Source of the DNA: Thalassia testudinum
Lineage: Eukaryota; Streptophyta; Magnoliopsida; Alismatales; Hydrocharitaceae
NCBI GenBank assembly: GCA_037157565.1
Contig: JAZHRO010000063.1
Span: 149,842,501 to 149,906,500 of the forward strand
Direction of reading: 5' to 3'
DNA length: 64,000 nucleotides
Shown here: positions 47,524 through 58,710 of the stretch, piece by piece
Layout of the letters: each line of letters starts with the position of its first letter
Position numbering within the stretch: the first letter of the stretch is position 1
The notes under the pieces: model-generated
Told to the model about the DNA's origin: nothing
The model's database searches: none
The model's input: the letters and a program-made list of their open reading frames with translations, nothing else
Program-made: the position numbers and the translations under genes

Positions 47524-49825
47524 TACCCCCATGCCTAACTTTTGTTACTCCCTTAGCAAAATCTTATGAAAAGAACTAAAGTTCTAGACCATGCATTGAT
47601 GTTCAGAGTCCTGATTTATTCTTCTCTTTAAAAATTAGGTCAGAATGCTAATAGTAGGCCTAGAGGTACTCAAGTATCAATTAAGATCCAGACTTGACTA
47701 GCTTCAATCTTAGTCTGCCGCAAAGGTTTCTAAGGCCTGCAAAAACTACCTAGAGGTTTGTCGAACCTAGCAGTTAAAGCACCCGTGCATAAATGTAACA
47801 TGTCCAGGTTCAGTTTGCCAGTGCATTTTCCTTTGTAAGAGAAAGGGATAGAGGTAGATTTTTCATTTGGAGAGTTTTTTCTCTCTATTCTTTTTAAATT
47901 TCCCTAGATCCAACTTTGAATTGGCCCTAAACACAATCTATATCGGATTCCTTGTCCCCACCATCAATCCTCGAAGGGTCCTTGCCTTTCGATGCTTTGG
48001 GATAGCACTGCCCACGGCAAGCCCCAGAACCCTAGCTTTCAACACTTCATGATAGTGCCACCTATGGCGTTCTGTAACTAATTTCAGGCCCTAGCAATCA
48101 ACATTTTAGGATAACCCCGCCCATAGCACCTGAACCAGCACAAGGTGCTTACATGCCCCCAGTAAGATATTTAGATATCCTAGGATACAAGCACTAAGGA
48201 GACGATATGTTATTACGCATCTTCAAGGGGATTTTCCCACCTCTCCATGTCGGGAACTTGTCCAATCAACTTGTGTTGTCGAGCCACTCTTAAGCTAGAT
48301 CTTCAAGATGACTTTTCAGAATAGAACACTTTTGGTAGATTTTTTTTTATTAAGCACACCGAACCAGGTTAAGTGTGTGATTTTGGGTGCTCAGGTTACC
48401 AAGTATTGCAAACCAAAGGATAGGCAATGGGGTCGAATAATCCCTAAGCCTTAGACCTAATACATCAACCTCATACTTTCCTCAACCTCTTGAGGATTAA
48501 GCCAGATCTTAACAAATACTTGAGTGTTTAAACTCTAGAACATATCCAAAAGGACTAAGATCAACACTCATACTAATCTCTTTGTCTCTCTATCTTTTCA
48601 GGACTTAATTTTTCTTTTGATTAGGTCTAGAACTTAAGTAATTTCCATGATCAAGTGCTAATGACTATCATTTTTGTTCTTAAATGTTGCTCATTTTTTA
48701 CTTTTAAACTTTTTTCCTCATGAATGATATGCAATCAGTTCTCAAAATTTTCCACCCCTTTCCATCTTTTTATTCTTTTTCAATTTTTTATTTTTTTGAT
48801 TTTTTGGATATGTATTTTTTTCTGTCAAAACCCCTCAGAAACTTGAATTTGTATGTGTTTGCACTTTAACACCCCCCATGCCTAAGTTTTGTAATGTCCT
48901 CATTGTAACCCAGAGGGTATGAAATCAGCTTGGTTCATGGGTTAGAACAAGTTCAAAGGGTAGGTGAACAAGTTGGGATGACTGTTGCGGACGATTTCAA
49001 GCTTTGATACAAGTACCAAAGGTAGAGTTGGTTGTTCTAACTCTAAACTCTAAGTGTAGTAGGAGTGTAGCTCAAAAGGATGATCAGAAGGGTCTCGGGT
49101 TTTTGGAATGACGGGTTGCCTCCCGTTAAGCGCTAAATTCAATGCCTTCAGCCGAGCAGAAGGTGATCATGGAGAGGGAGTGGTCAAATTAGTGGAGTGT
49201 TGTAGAACAAGCACCTTGATCAATATCCTGGTTGGTCCAACCAAGTGCTTGTTCAGATCGACAAGCTGATGATGCAACCAAACCCAATCATTCTGGTGGG
49301 TTGATAGATGTGAATCAAAAGATGTGGAGCCCACTAGATACGTTGAGGCTAAAATGGATGTGGAAATGAGAATCTAGGGTTTGGCTAAGTCGATTCAGCC
49401 TGATCAGAGTAGGGATCCTCAAAAGAAAATGGATCTGAAAAGGATATAGGAACCCTACTAGTAGGATCAAAAAAGGATGAGACATGCTTATCGATCTAAT
49501 CAATGTTCGAAACCAAATTGTAAGATGGAGGTGACTCGTATGCAACCGAATCAAAGAGAGGTGAATCAGAGTAGAAGTTGATTCTGATGGCAGGTCGGGC
49601 TTGGTAACGGGTTTTGGAAGGCTCTATATGTGGATCAGATGATGTGGCTTCCATGAGATCTGTGTGTTGAGAGATCCTCTAGAAAGGATTCAAATGTAGG
49701 TTCATCTACAGGGTCTTCATCAAAATCAAAGGTAAATGCTTGGAGAGTGCTTATAGGATCATGGAAATCTGAGCAAATAAATGATTTGAATTCTGGATTG
49801 CATAACTCTCAGCACTTACTATTTC
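47524..49825 (-). other. Element F 3' untranslated region
   Basis: Holds the polypurine tract (47524-47537), tandem CCCATGGC-type units (47985-48130), the block GAGGACATTACAAAAC…GGCATGGGGGG (48871-48907, minus) and CGCTTAACGGGAGGCAACC (49114-49132, minus; exact match to the post-integrase motif of B). No gene is supported. Confidence 0.78.
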
Positions 49826-51175
49826 TTATTCCTGAAGATCAAAAAGGAATGATTCCATCTCAATGGAACTTGATTTTGAATCAATGATCTCGAGATCAAG
49901 GACCTTAGAGTCAGAGTTGAAACAGATTATGGATACTGAGGTAAAAAATTGGTTCATCGTTGTCAGGAAACAAAGGTTCCCCGAAATCAGAGTAAGATTC
50001 GAAATCATCGGAGAATTTACGAGAATGAGTTTCTGAATCTAATTATAGATTGGGAGTTCCACCACAGAGAGAATCAAGATGCAATGAATCAACAACCTGA
50101 CTTGGATCTAACCTAATTTCAGATTTTGAGGTTGAAAAGGTGTCCTTATTAAGCATAGGCTCGGGTTCTTAGCTACTAGGGTAGACCCAATTGATTCCCA
50201 ACTCTTCCAACTCCTCGATTTCTATATCATAGATTGGCATGACTTTCAAAAAATCAATGCGTATCTCTGAGGCGATTGTAGAGGTGTAATCATTAAATAT
50301 AGGCCCACAATCATAATCTAGATTCAAAATCTGATTTTCATCACATTGGGCCTCATAATTATCCCAAATAGGCTCAAATCCAAATTCTAGGTTAATGGTA
50401 GGGGTTGGATCACTAGAATCTAGGCTAGGTTCTATTTGGGTGTCAAAGTTACTCTTGAAAGTTACCCAAATAAGATAAGGCTCGAGATTTACACTCTCAA
50501 GAAGTTCTATTTTAAGCTCATCATCACAGGTGTCGAGGAAATCTAGGCTTGATGGACTAGCTTCACGATTTTCTAAGGCTGATTCAGAATTGTGAACAGC
50601 TGCAATTAGATCCTCCCAACTCATCTCAAGATTAGGTGTATCAATTTGCACATAATTTGAATCAGATTCCATCTGGGTTGGGGGTCCACAATAATTTGAT
50701 TTTCTAACCCAGGTTCTGCGGAATCATGTTGATCATCAGTGTTGTTCCAAGGTGTCTCATTATCTTTTGAAGGAATGTAGGGGTATTCTCGATCAATGGT
50801 TTTATACAATATATTCAGCAATTTTCCCCATTTCTCCATGAGATCTTGGTGTTTTTCCAAAAGTGAAGGATTTAACCAACATTACAGACACTCATTATTA
50901 TGTAATTTCATTAATTCAATGTATTTTGCTAAGAGATCATCCCAGGTTGAACCATGTTTCCTTCGTGTTGAAATTATTTCGATACAGTTCAGAATGTGGT
51001 TTGTTGTTTTTGCAAATTTATCCTGAATGTCCATATCTAAGGCCCTATAATATTCTTCATGGTGTCTATAAGTAACCTCAATCATCTTATCTTTGATAGT
51101 CATTTGGGACACAAGTTTCCTAATTACTTTTCCTAAAATGTCAAGTTGCATTTTCAAATCAGGTGGTGGAATCAA
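49826..51175 (-). pseudogene. Element F acidic protein of unknown function (E/F-type ORF)
   Basis: Frames read in order on the minus strand: 51175-50882 (helical, basic start: LDILGKVIRKLVSQMTIKDK), 50860-50621, 50672-50169 (167 codons, strongly acidic) and 50008-49826. Shared landmarks with element E: MSWEDLI against LGWEDSI, LDTCDDEL against QNTCDEFDSEF, FGFEPIWDNYEAQCDENQI against YRSEPIWDEYKGQFDEDKI, LFPDNDEPIFYLSIHNLF against LFPDDYDPIYDLNVHDAF, and SKVLDLEIID against SEVIDLELEA. It lies where gag-pol lies in B, between the conserved leader and the CGCTTAACGGGAGG motif. No Gag, protease or polymerase motif is present. The function is unknown; a structural or accessory role for a non-autonomous element is inference. 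Confidence 0.65.
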
Positions 51176-52259
51176 GATGTCGAATCAAACTCAGGTTCAG
51201 ATTGAAGTAATCAGATCATATCAGAAATCCCTTTAGAAGATCTAATGAGGCCTCTTAAGTTGAAAACCTAATGTCCTTCCTGTGTATGTGCCCTATAGAA
51301 GGGATGAGGGACTGGATATGAATTGGACCAATCAACAAACCCAAAGATTTTTGGATGACTAAGGGTTGTTTTAAGGCGGATGATACCTCTAAATCAAAAA
51401 TCCGCACACCCGAGAATTACCTAGGCAGCTAGGAAGGGAGAGCCCTACAAAGGCCCCTACACGGTAGAGCATCCCTACAGGTTATAGGGTTTCCCCCACC
51501 TGACCTTCCTTGTCACTATGGTTCCAAGTAGATCGGAATGTACAAATTGAGACCTTAAGTCTACCAATTTTAGCCTAATTTGTGCCTTGGATTTCACTTG
51601 GTTTAGAAATTGATTTGATTCATGACCTAATTTGGAGGTTGATTGGTACACAAAGTCAACCAACTTCACCTGACCTATCCTATGAGATGAAGAATGAAAT
51701 CTAGGTCAAGACCTAGAAATCACCCTGAATTGACTCCCAGGTTATTAGGTCCACAATTTTTAAGGTTCAAATGAGCTTAGAGCCTAATTTTAGGGTTTAA
51801 GTGATTAGTTCTTTTCAAGCAAGGGTGTGGGTAGCACACAAATGCAGGAGGGTCAATTTCCTTTATTTCAAGCAAGTGTGAATACTTCAAAACCCTAATG
51901 TAGAAACCCTAATTAGCTCTATTTCAAGTCCAATTAAATCTCAAGATGTACACCTTGGACTTCGAACAAGAAGGTGAGTAGTCCAAGATGCTTAAAATTA
52001 GGCGTAAATCCCTAGTTGGTACAGGAAATCATGGTAGGGAATATCTAATCAGAATCGGCTCAAGCTTCAATCAGATATGAATTTTTTTGCAAATCAGGAA
52101 ACTTGCCTTTAAACAAAAATTACTATGAAAATAAGGTAGGTGATTCCTAATTTATTTGTTTCTTTTTTTATCTTTCCAAGATTAAAAGATTGATTAGGGA
52201 AGAAAAGAGATTACCTGCCTTGGGAGTGGCTGATTTGTGCGGAAGATCGCCTTGTGATG
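51176..52259 (-). other. Element F leader, joined directly to a truncated LTR
   Basis: Contains the leader block shared with B and E (51411-51535) and a donor-like CAAGGCAGGTAATC (near 52215, minus). At about 52260 it passes directly into U3 sequence of the right LTR; PBS, U5 and R are missing. Confidence 0.7.
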
Positions 52260-53945
52260 TACCTCACCGATGATGATGGTGGCAGTAGAGGGCGACGGCA
52301 TATGCCTAAAATACCAAAGAACGGCCTCTCGGCCATGTTAAATTACTTCAAGAGCTTCGCCAAAGCATGGCGAAGGTGTTGGTGGTGGTTTCGTGGCATG
52401 AAGGTGCATGTGGAAGGTGGACAGTAACGGAGGTGGAGGCGAGAAGGTGGGTTGTTTGGTGGAGCTTTTGGGTGGGTGGAGTGGCAAATAGGTAAAGGGG
52501 TTTCATGCAGGGATCATCAGTGAAGCTTGTGAGAGTGTTGGTGAGGCGTGTGGTGAGGTGGAGTGATGGGAAAGCCTCGCCAAAGATGCGATCGATGATG
52601 GAGAAGATGACAGCATACGGTAGCGGCGTGGGTCGAATTGGGTGATAAATAAGATAAAAAGAAAGTAGAGGAGAAGAGGGACCTAACTATACTAACCTAA
52701 TTGGATGAAAGGGGAGAAAGTCCTTGTCGATGGTACGCTGGACTCGGAGAAGACGAAATCTCCGGGAGGAGAAGTGCCAACGATGAAGGGAGGTAGGTAG
52801 TGCTCGTTGGTATTGCGAGATGTAGAGGAGTGCGAGGAAGGAGAACCCGTCAGCTATTGTATGTGATGGTGAGCGAAGAGGGTGGTCAAAGAGGGTCGCT
52901 AGAGTTGGTGGAGACGAGATCGGGGAGAAGAGATGAAGGGGATTTCGGCCTCCAAACCAAGCTAAGTTGAGAAGGTTTGCCTCGGGGGTATTTTTATAGA
53001 ACTCAAGGGATGCTCCCAAATAAGGAAAGAAGCTTTTCAAGCTTTGGCTACTTATTGCACAAGGGGTACCTACATCTCCCATAAGTTCACATGGGAGATT
53101 GGGAAGGCAATAAGATTCATGACTGGTCTCAAATGGAAGAGAATTCCTCAAGGAATCTCTCTTTCAATTTTGGGACTAATTGATTGAGAATTGAGCGAGA
53201 AAATATCGCTCAAATCTCAACGGTGAGCTGTAACTTACTCCTAATGGTGGAAGGGGCCTCTTTGTGAAGGTGACGACAAATTTAAGGGGGTCTTTGCAAT
53301 AGATTTCGAAAGCTGAGGGGCTATGAGAGATATAAAGAGTCTGACTGGATTAAAATGCAACCTAGGTCAAGATGACCTCTGATTGGGCCCAAATTTTGGT
53401 ACAAACCTAATTTAGACCCAAGCAATCTGATGGTGAAGTTGGATTTAGGTTTTGACCAGGTTTGAATGGGTAATTTATGCAAAAACTCAAATTATGGCAA
53501 CTTCCTGTCTAAGACTTTATTTTAGGTCAAAATAGGTTTAGATGGTCAAATCAAGGATACCAAACCTTATAGAATTTTTTTATATGAATTTTAGAAGGTT
53601 TAAGTGAATTTTATCGTGACCGGACCCTCAGTTATTTAAGCAGGTCTGAAATTAGGATTTCAGATGTCCATTAATTCTCGAAATGCGTGAAAATCCCTTT
53701 CTATCTGCATGGACCCTCTTATTAGACATTTATGACCATTTGACCTTCATTTAACCCTCAGGAAACCCGTGATTGCTTTGCATTTAGGATATGATGTTAA
53801 AAATGCATATTTACCCCCGATTTAATGCATATCTCTCGGAATGGATGTGCAGTGAATTACAACTCTCCGACGGTTATGTAGGAGCAATTGTCAATTGATT
53901 CTAGCTAATTAAAGTTTGTTATTGCTGATGATGACGTTATCATCA
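52260..53945 (-). repeat. Element F 5' LTR, truncated (U3 only)
   Basis: About 1.69 kb matching 45850-47523 of the left LTR throughout (for example ACGGCCTCTCGGCCATGTTAAA near 52322; hairpin at 53074-53099; start TGATGATAACGTCATCA). The counterpart of 44712-45850, with TATA, R, U5 and PBS, is absent. The right flank ATCCT does not match the left flank CCTAA, so no TSD supports a simple insertion. Confidence 0.85.
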
Positions 53946-55222
53946 ATCCTAGTGAAGTTCTTATCTATGCGTATTCATAGGACATTTTTTATGACTTTTT
54001 TACTATTATATAGGATGCTTTCAAATCAAGAGTCAGCACGATGATCTAGGAGATGAAAACAAGCACATATATGTGATCTTGAAGCTCAGGTTTGTCCTCA
54101 TCATCTTTATCTTGTAATTTGGTTGTCTACTAATTTCTAACTTTGCTAATTTCCATCTACTTATCCTATGAAGGTTTCACAGCTGAAAGTAAAAATTCAG
54201 CTTTGCTGAAGCGTCTCACAGAAATAAACAAGAAATTCAATGAAGTTGCTACCAATATTAGGATTTTGAAAGTAGGCCATGTTTTGTGGTTTCTAATCTT
54301 TTTTTTTTTTGTTTTTCCTTTTTTATGCCGTTGGCTGGTAGATTATGCAGTCTTAGCCATTATGTTGTATATTTTTCCAACTTAGTCTTATGAATCCCCA
54401 AGCTAAATTGTTAAGCTTCCACCTATTCTTGGGATCTTATTTAATTTCCTAATTTCCCTTAGCATTGCATGACTCCTATGAGTACCCTATTGCTGGAGGT
54501 GAGTGCATGAACTGTGGAGGATCAGTTCATTAGCTGAACCCAATTATCGCATTGCTCCAATTTTAGTTTGTCCTTGTGTTTGATTTTGGGATCTTACTTT
54601 TAACTCTTCTTTGTTTAATTCATGTTCCTCAGAGCTTGATTTTTTTTCCTTTTTAAAATTATTACATACGTCGTTAAAACTTTTATGTTTAATTTTACAT
54701 CCTACAAGTAAAATAAATTGTCTTTTACTTGATTTCTATCATCTTGCAATTGTCACATAATCATTAGTTGTATCTCTTTTACCCGATTATCTCTAGTGTC
54801 TTTCAGTGTGTAATGTCCATCCCAATTGCATGCAGTCTTCTTTATTCATCTCTTCATGCTGCTTATTAGATATTCCTTCTTTTCCTTAGGTTAGAGTTAA
54901 AATCATAGATTGAATACTGCTACTAGGGCCTAACTTTTATATACATATTATTCTAAAAAAGTTTGCTTATCATACTCGAGTTTGCTTTCTTATCTTTGGG
55001 AAGGTTTCAAAACTTGGGATTTTGGCCTGATTGATGCTGAAAATGAAACTACAGTGTATTCAATTAGAATAAGGGATTGGTTTCATGATTGGACTAGTGA
55101 AACCAATCCAGGTTGGCCCATACACTTAGAGTGCCCTGAGCTTTTCTGATTCCTGGTTTCTATTCAACAAATGATGTTTAAAGGGGAGGAACACATACTA
55201 CAATTAATTCACGGAATGTTCT
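53946..55222 (+). other. Low-repeat segment with exon-like pieces, possible host gene remnant
   Basis: Sequence unlike the surrounding retroelements, with T-rich, intron-like stretches. Two pieces have splice-like borders: about 54012-54089 (…TATATAG|GATGC to CTCAG|GTTTG), giving KSQHDDLGDENKHIYVILKL, and about 54174-54272 (…GAAG|GTTTC to TTGAAA|GTAGG), giving TAESKNSALLKRLTEINKKF and NEVATNIRILK. A third short candidate is near 54468-54500, before GGTGAGTG. I do not recognise the protein. It could be part of a real gene, a pseudogene, or a fragment captured by the CACTA element to its right. From 54520 to 55222 I see nothing further. Confidence 0.4.
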
Positions 55223-57031
55223 TATTGTAGCAGAGAATCTGTGCAAATGGAGTTGAGTTTTGGAAAACTCGTCGTTGTAGTGCAATTTGCGAGAAAAATC
55301 ATCAACAAATAAATTTAACCGAAATTTGAAAAGAATTTCGGGTCGAACACAGGGAGGCAAACGTTTGATTAAAAATTACGTTTGTTTTATTTGTCACAAA
55401 GAAAATTAGCCAGTCGAATTAAATCTAAACTAACTATCTACTTAAAGAATAAATAATAGAAGAAAGAGAGAGAATATTATAAATAAAGAGAAAATAGAGA
55501 TAGAATAAACATGGATTTCATTACCATAGAGCAATGTTCATTACAACTACTTGCTACACTAGAAAGCAGAAAATCTACACTAGAAAGCAGTAAAAGATGG
55601 TAGAGAGAAGTTATCCTCCTCGACAGTTGCTTGAAGGACGAGCCGCAACAATAGAGCGCCCGGACGGAGGTGGGAGATGCGGGATGAAGGAGAACGATGA
55701 GGGACAACAGAAAATGGGGTAGGACGACATCGTAGCGGGATTTGCTTCCTGAATGGCGGTGAGAGGACCACCATGGGATGCTCCTCGAAGGAGGTGAGAA
55801 GGTGGAAAAATTGTATTTTTTACTCTAATGTAGCATCGCAGGTTTGGGACAAGCTCTTAGAGCTTTGGAGAGGGTGAGAGAAGAGAGGAAGGGATGAAGA
55901 ATTCATGTGCTAAAGGTCTCCTTTTATAGTTGTAGGGATTGAGGTCAATTAGGTCATTTTATGTTAAAAACATTAATGCAAGGGCCTTTAGTGACTGATT
56001 TAAGTGTCACTAAAGGCCTAAACGTGGGCTTCAAGCACTCGCCTGCGCTTGCCGCTTCTACTTCTCGCACCAAATGCCTACGCACATTCGTGAATTTTCA
56101 GTCGTCCGATCGCAAGATCAGACGGCTTAAAATGCGCGAGCGTCACTTCGTCTTCAGCTGCAACGTGCGCCTGTGTGCGATGGCATGTTGGATCACGCGT
56201 ATGCAATCCTCGATCATCTATTGCGCCATGTGGCACCCCCGCTGCCGCACATCACACATCCGATGGCTGAATTCAATCGTGCCTGTGCCCCCCACTCAAT
56301 TTAAGGCTTCTTTACGAGAAGATGCTTCACCAACTCACCATGACCATTCTTTATTGTATTTTGCATTTAATGCATATGAGCCCTCAGCCGTTGGATCTTA
56401 ATCCAATGGTTAAGATCTCACCTCGCCCGCACCTTCCGAAGATGAGAGCGCCGCAAAGGGCGCAACGTGGCAGGTTCTTGGCAGTTGGATGGGCATCCAA
56501 TGGTTGAGGCTCATCAAGCGAGCGAAGAAATGTAGCGGCCGGTGATGGGCTACTGTGATGCCACCACGTGGTGCCATCATGGTCGTCCATCTTCATTGAG
56601 TTGTAGATGGTGCCACGGATGTTAAATTGGATCGATTTTTGTGCCGTTGGGCTGTGATCGTCGATCTGAACCCATCCATATGGTTGGGTTTGTCATCTGA
56701 CGTACTGATTTGCACCACCTGGCCCCTTGACCTCTAATCTTTCTCAGACTACATCTGATGCTACAGAAGTCCGATCGAGACAATCTTGGAGTCGTTGAAC
56801 TCCAATCGTCGCTCTGATCAGATCCGTACGATTGGATCTTCAATCCGAGGCCCCGATTAAATGTTGCCCTATCACCTGACCATAAAAAGGAGAAATTAAC
56901 CTAAATTTTATACAATCTATCCTAAATGCATGATGATGCATGTAATGCAATATTTATAATGTATAATGCAACTATATGCCTAAGAATGCACAAAAATAGA
57001 CGGTTAATGTGATCTAAACATGTTTACATCA
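55223..57031 (-). mobile_element. Solo LTR K, element-C family, TSD GTTCT
   Basis: 1.81 kb flanked by GTTCT (55218-55222 and 57032-57036). On the minus strand it begins TGATGTAAACATG and ends …CTACAATA (final CA changed to TA). The start-side blocks (TGCATTACATGCATCATCATGCAT, TAAATATTGCAT) and the U5 motif CTGTGTTCGACCCG (55340-55357, minus) match C. It splits the low-repeat segment: removing it rejoins ACGGAATGTTCT with CACTAGATCC. Confidence 0.9.
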
Positions 57032-57036
57032 GTTCT

Positions 57037-57299
57037 CACTAGATCCTTGGCTTTTCGTATCCTTGTTTGTGAATATCTGTGCAGCCTGAGCTTCTTCCTA
57101 TCATCAGCACAAGTAGAGGAATTTGACCCATGTGTAAGGACACATTCCTAGGAAAGTTTGGAATTAGTGTGCTCACATTCATGTCCCTCCTTGAACTTGT
57201 ACTGGTAAGAAAGATGAAGTGCCAACCATTGCTCCTTCCTTTCAACTAAAACAACCATGGGATTGCTTGCATTTAAGGCTTGGTGATTTACTCCACAGG
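57037..57299 (+). other. Continuation of the low-repeat segment, one exon-like piece
   Basis: An acceptor-like …ATCTGTGCAG (57083), then an 124-bp piece ending in ACTG|GTAAGAAAG (57207). One frame reads PELLPIISTSRGI, a stop, then CKDTFLGKFGISVLTF. If it belongs to the gene of 54012-54272 it is a pseudogene. I do not recognise the product. Confidence 0.3.
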
Positions 57300-57807
57300 T
57301 ATACAATGGGTGTTTCAGAATTTAAAAAAAATAATCCTACCTTTGCCATCGATTTTTACAATAACCGATGGTGTTAAAAGGTAATTTTTTTAAACAAAGG
57401 TGATTGTTTCCCGTAGCTTATTACAGAAAGTGACGGCAAAAATATTTTTGCCATTGATTTTTAAAATAACCGATGGAAAAGAAAGGTAAGTTTTTCAGCA
57501 AATGAAAGATTTTTGTCATCACTTATTTGTGAAAGCGGCAGCAAAACTCAAAAAATGACACGTTAATGTGGGAAAAAGTAATGTAAAAATGCCATAAGCG
57601 ATAGAAAATCCAATTACCGTTGATTATAAATGATGGCAAAAGATCCAATCCCTCAACTGGATGAACGATATTTCGACGTCGGATGTTCCTTGTAACTGAT
57701 GGGAACAAGAAACAGTGACGCTATTTACCCCGTCACTTTTTGGCATCTATTAAAAGGGCTTTGCCGTCAATTTTCAACCAACAGCAAAAGTAGAAATTGT
57801 TGTAGTG
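57300..57807. mobile_element. CACTA (En/Spm-type) DNA transposon terminus, partial
   Basis: Ends …AGAAATTGTTGTAGTG; the reverse complement CACTACAACAATTTCT is a typical plant CACTA terminal inverted repeat. The inner 500 bp hold subterminal repeats in both orientations around ACCGATGG, GTGACGG/CCGTCAC and TTTTGCC. The adjacent CTT (57808-57810) may be the 3-bp TSD. I found no matching left end in the window; the left limit given is where the subterminal repeats begin. Confidence 0.75.
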
Positions 57808-57810
57808 CTT

Positions 57811-58710
57811 AGTCTAAAGATTAGGCTAATTAATTAAGTTGGATAATTTAAGCCAAGTCTAGCCCGATTAATTTAAGGTCAACGATTTAATGACCTGTTG
57901 CTAGACTAGTGAGTTAATAATTTTCACTAACTCATAAGCTTTTCATTAGGCACAATTTATTCTTCCCTTTCCCTTTTGGCTTTGATTGCTTTCAATAAAT
58001 TCGCTTCGCTTCCTTTTTGGTCCATTTATTTTTTATTTTTGAGATCCTTTCATCAAGAATTTTTCAAATTTTTGGTTACTTTTTATGACACCCCCCCTAT
58101 GACTAATTCTTGCAATTCCTCATTGCAAGGTAGGATGGGTTAGGTACTTTAAAGACAGATCACTTCTTTAGAACAAGAGTGGGTGGAGTAGGTGGGTTGA
58201 AAATGGTTAGGTGCGGATGATTTTAAGCTCCAAATTGTGAGAATTGGAGGCGATTAGGGATGTGATCAAAGTCAAATCAATTTAACAGTAGGTTCAAAGA
58301 GGATCATAAATGTTCTCTTCTTTTTCTCTTTCTTTTATTTTGAATGGTAGGTTGCCTCCCGTTAAGTGCTAAATTTAATACCTTCATCAGAGCAGAAGAC
58401 GGTCAAGAGTAAGGAGTGATCAAATTGTAGGAATTTTTGTAGAACAAGTACCTTAATGATTAACCTAGTTGGTCCAACCAAGTGCTTATTCAAATCAATT
58501 CGCTGATTATGCAGACCAAACCCAATAAGTCTGGTGGGTTGAAAAATGTGGATCAATAAGTGTGGAGCCCACCAAGTGAAATCTGCCTCAGAAAGATATG
58601 GAAATGAGAAGTGAGGGTTTTGTTGCATAGATCAACCAATTAAGAGTAGGGATCCTTAAATGAAAATGGATTAGTGAAAAATATAGGAACCCTACTTATG
58701 AGATAAGAAA
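57811..58710 (-). other. Element E 3' untranslated region, truncated
   Basis: Holds the degenerate purine block (58089-58128, minus: GAGGAATTGC…GGGGGGG) and CACTTAACGGGAGGCAACC (58350-58368, minus), followed by sequence close to D 21130-21400 and F 49120-49380. The expected polypurine tract and 3' LTR are missing: the sequence meets the CACTA terminus at 57807. Confidence 0.75.
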
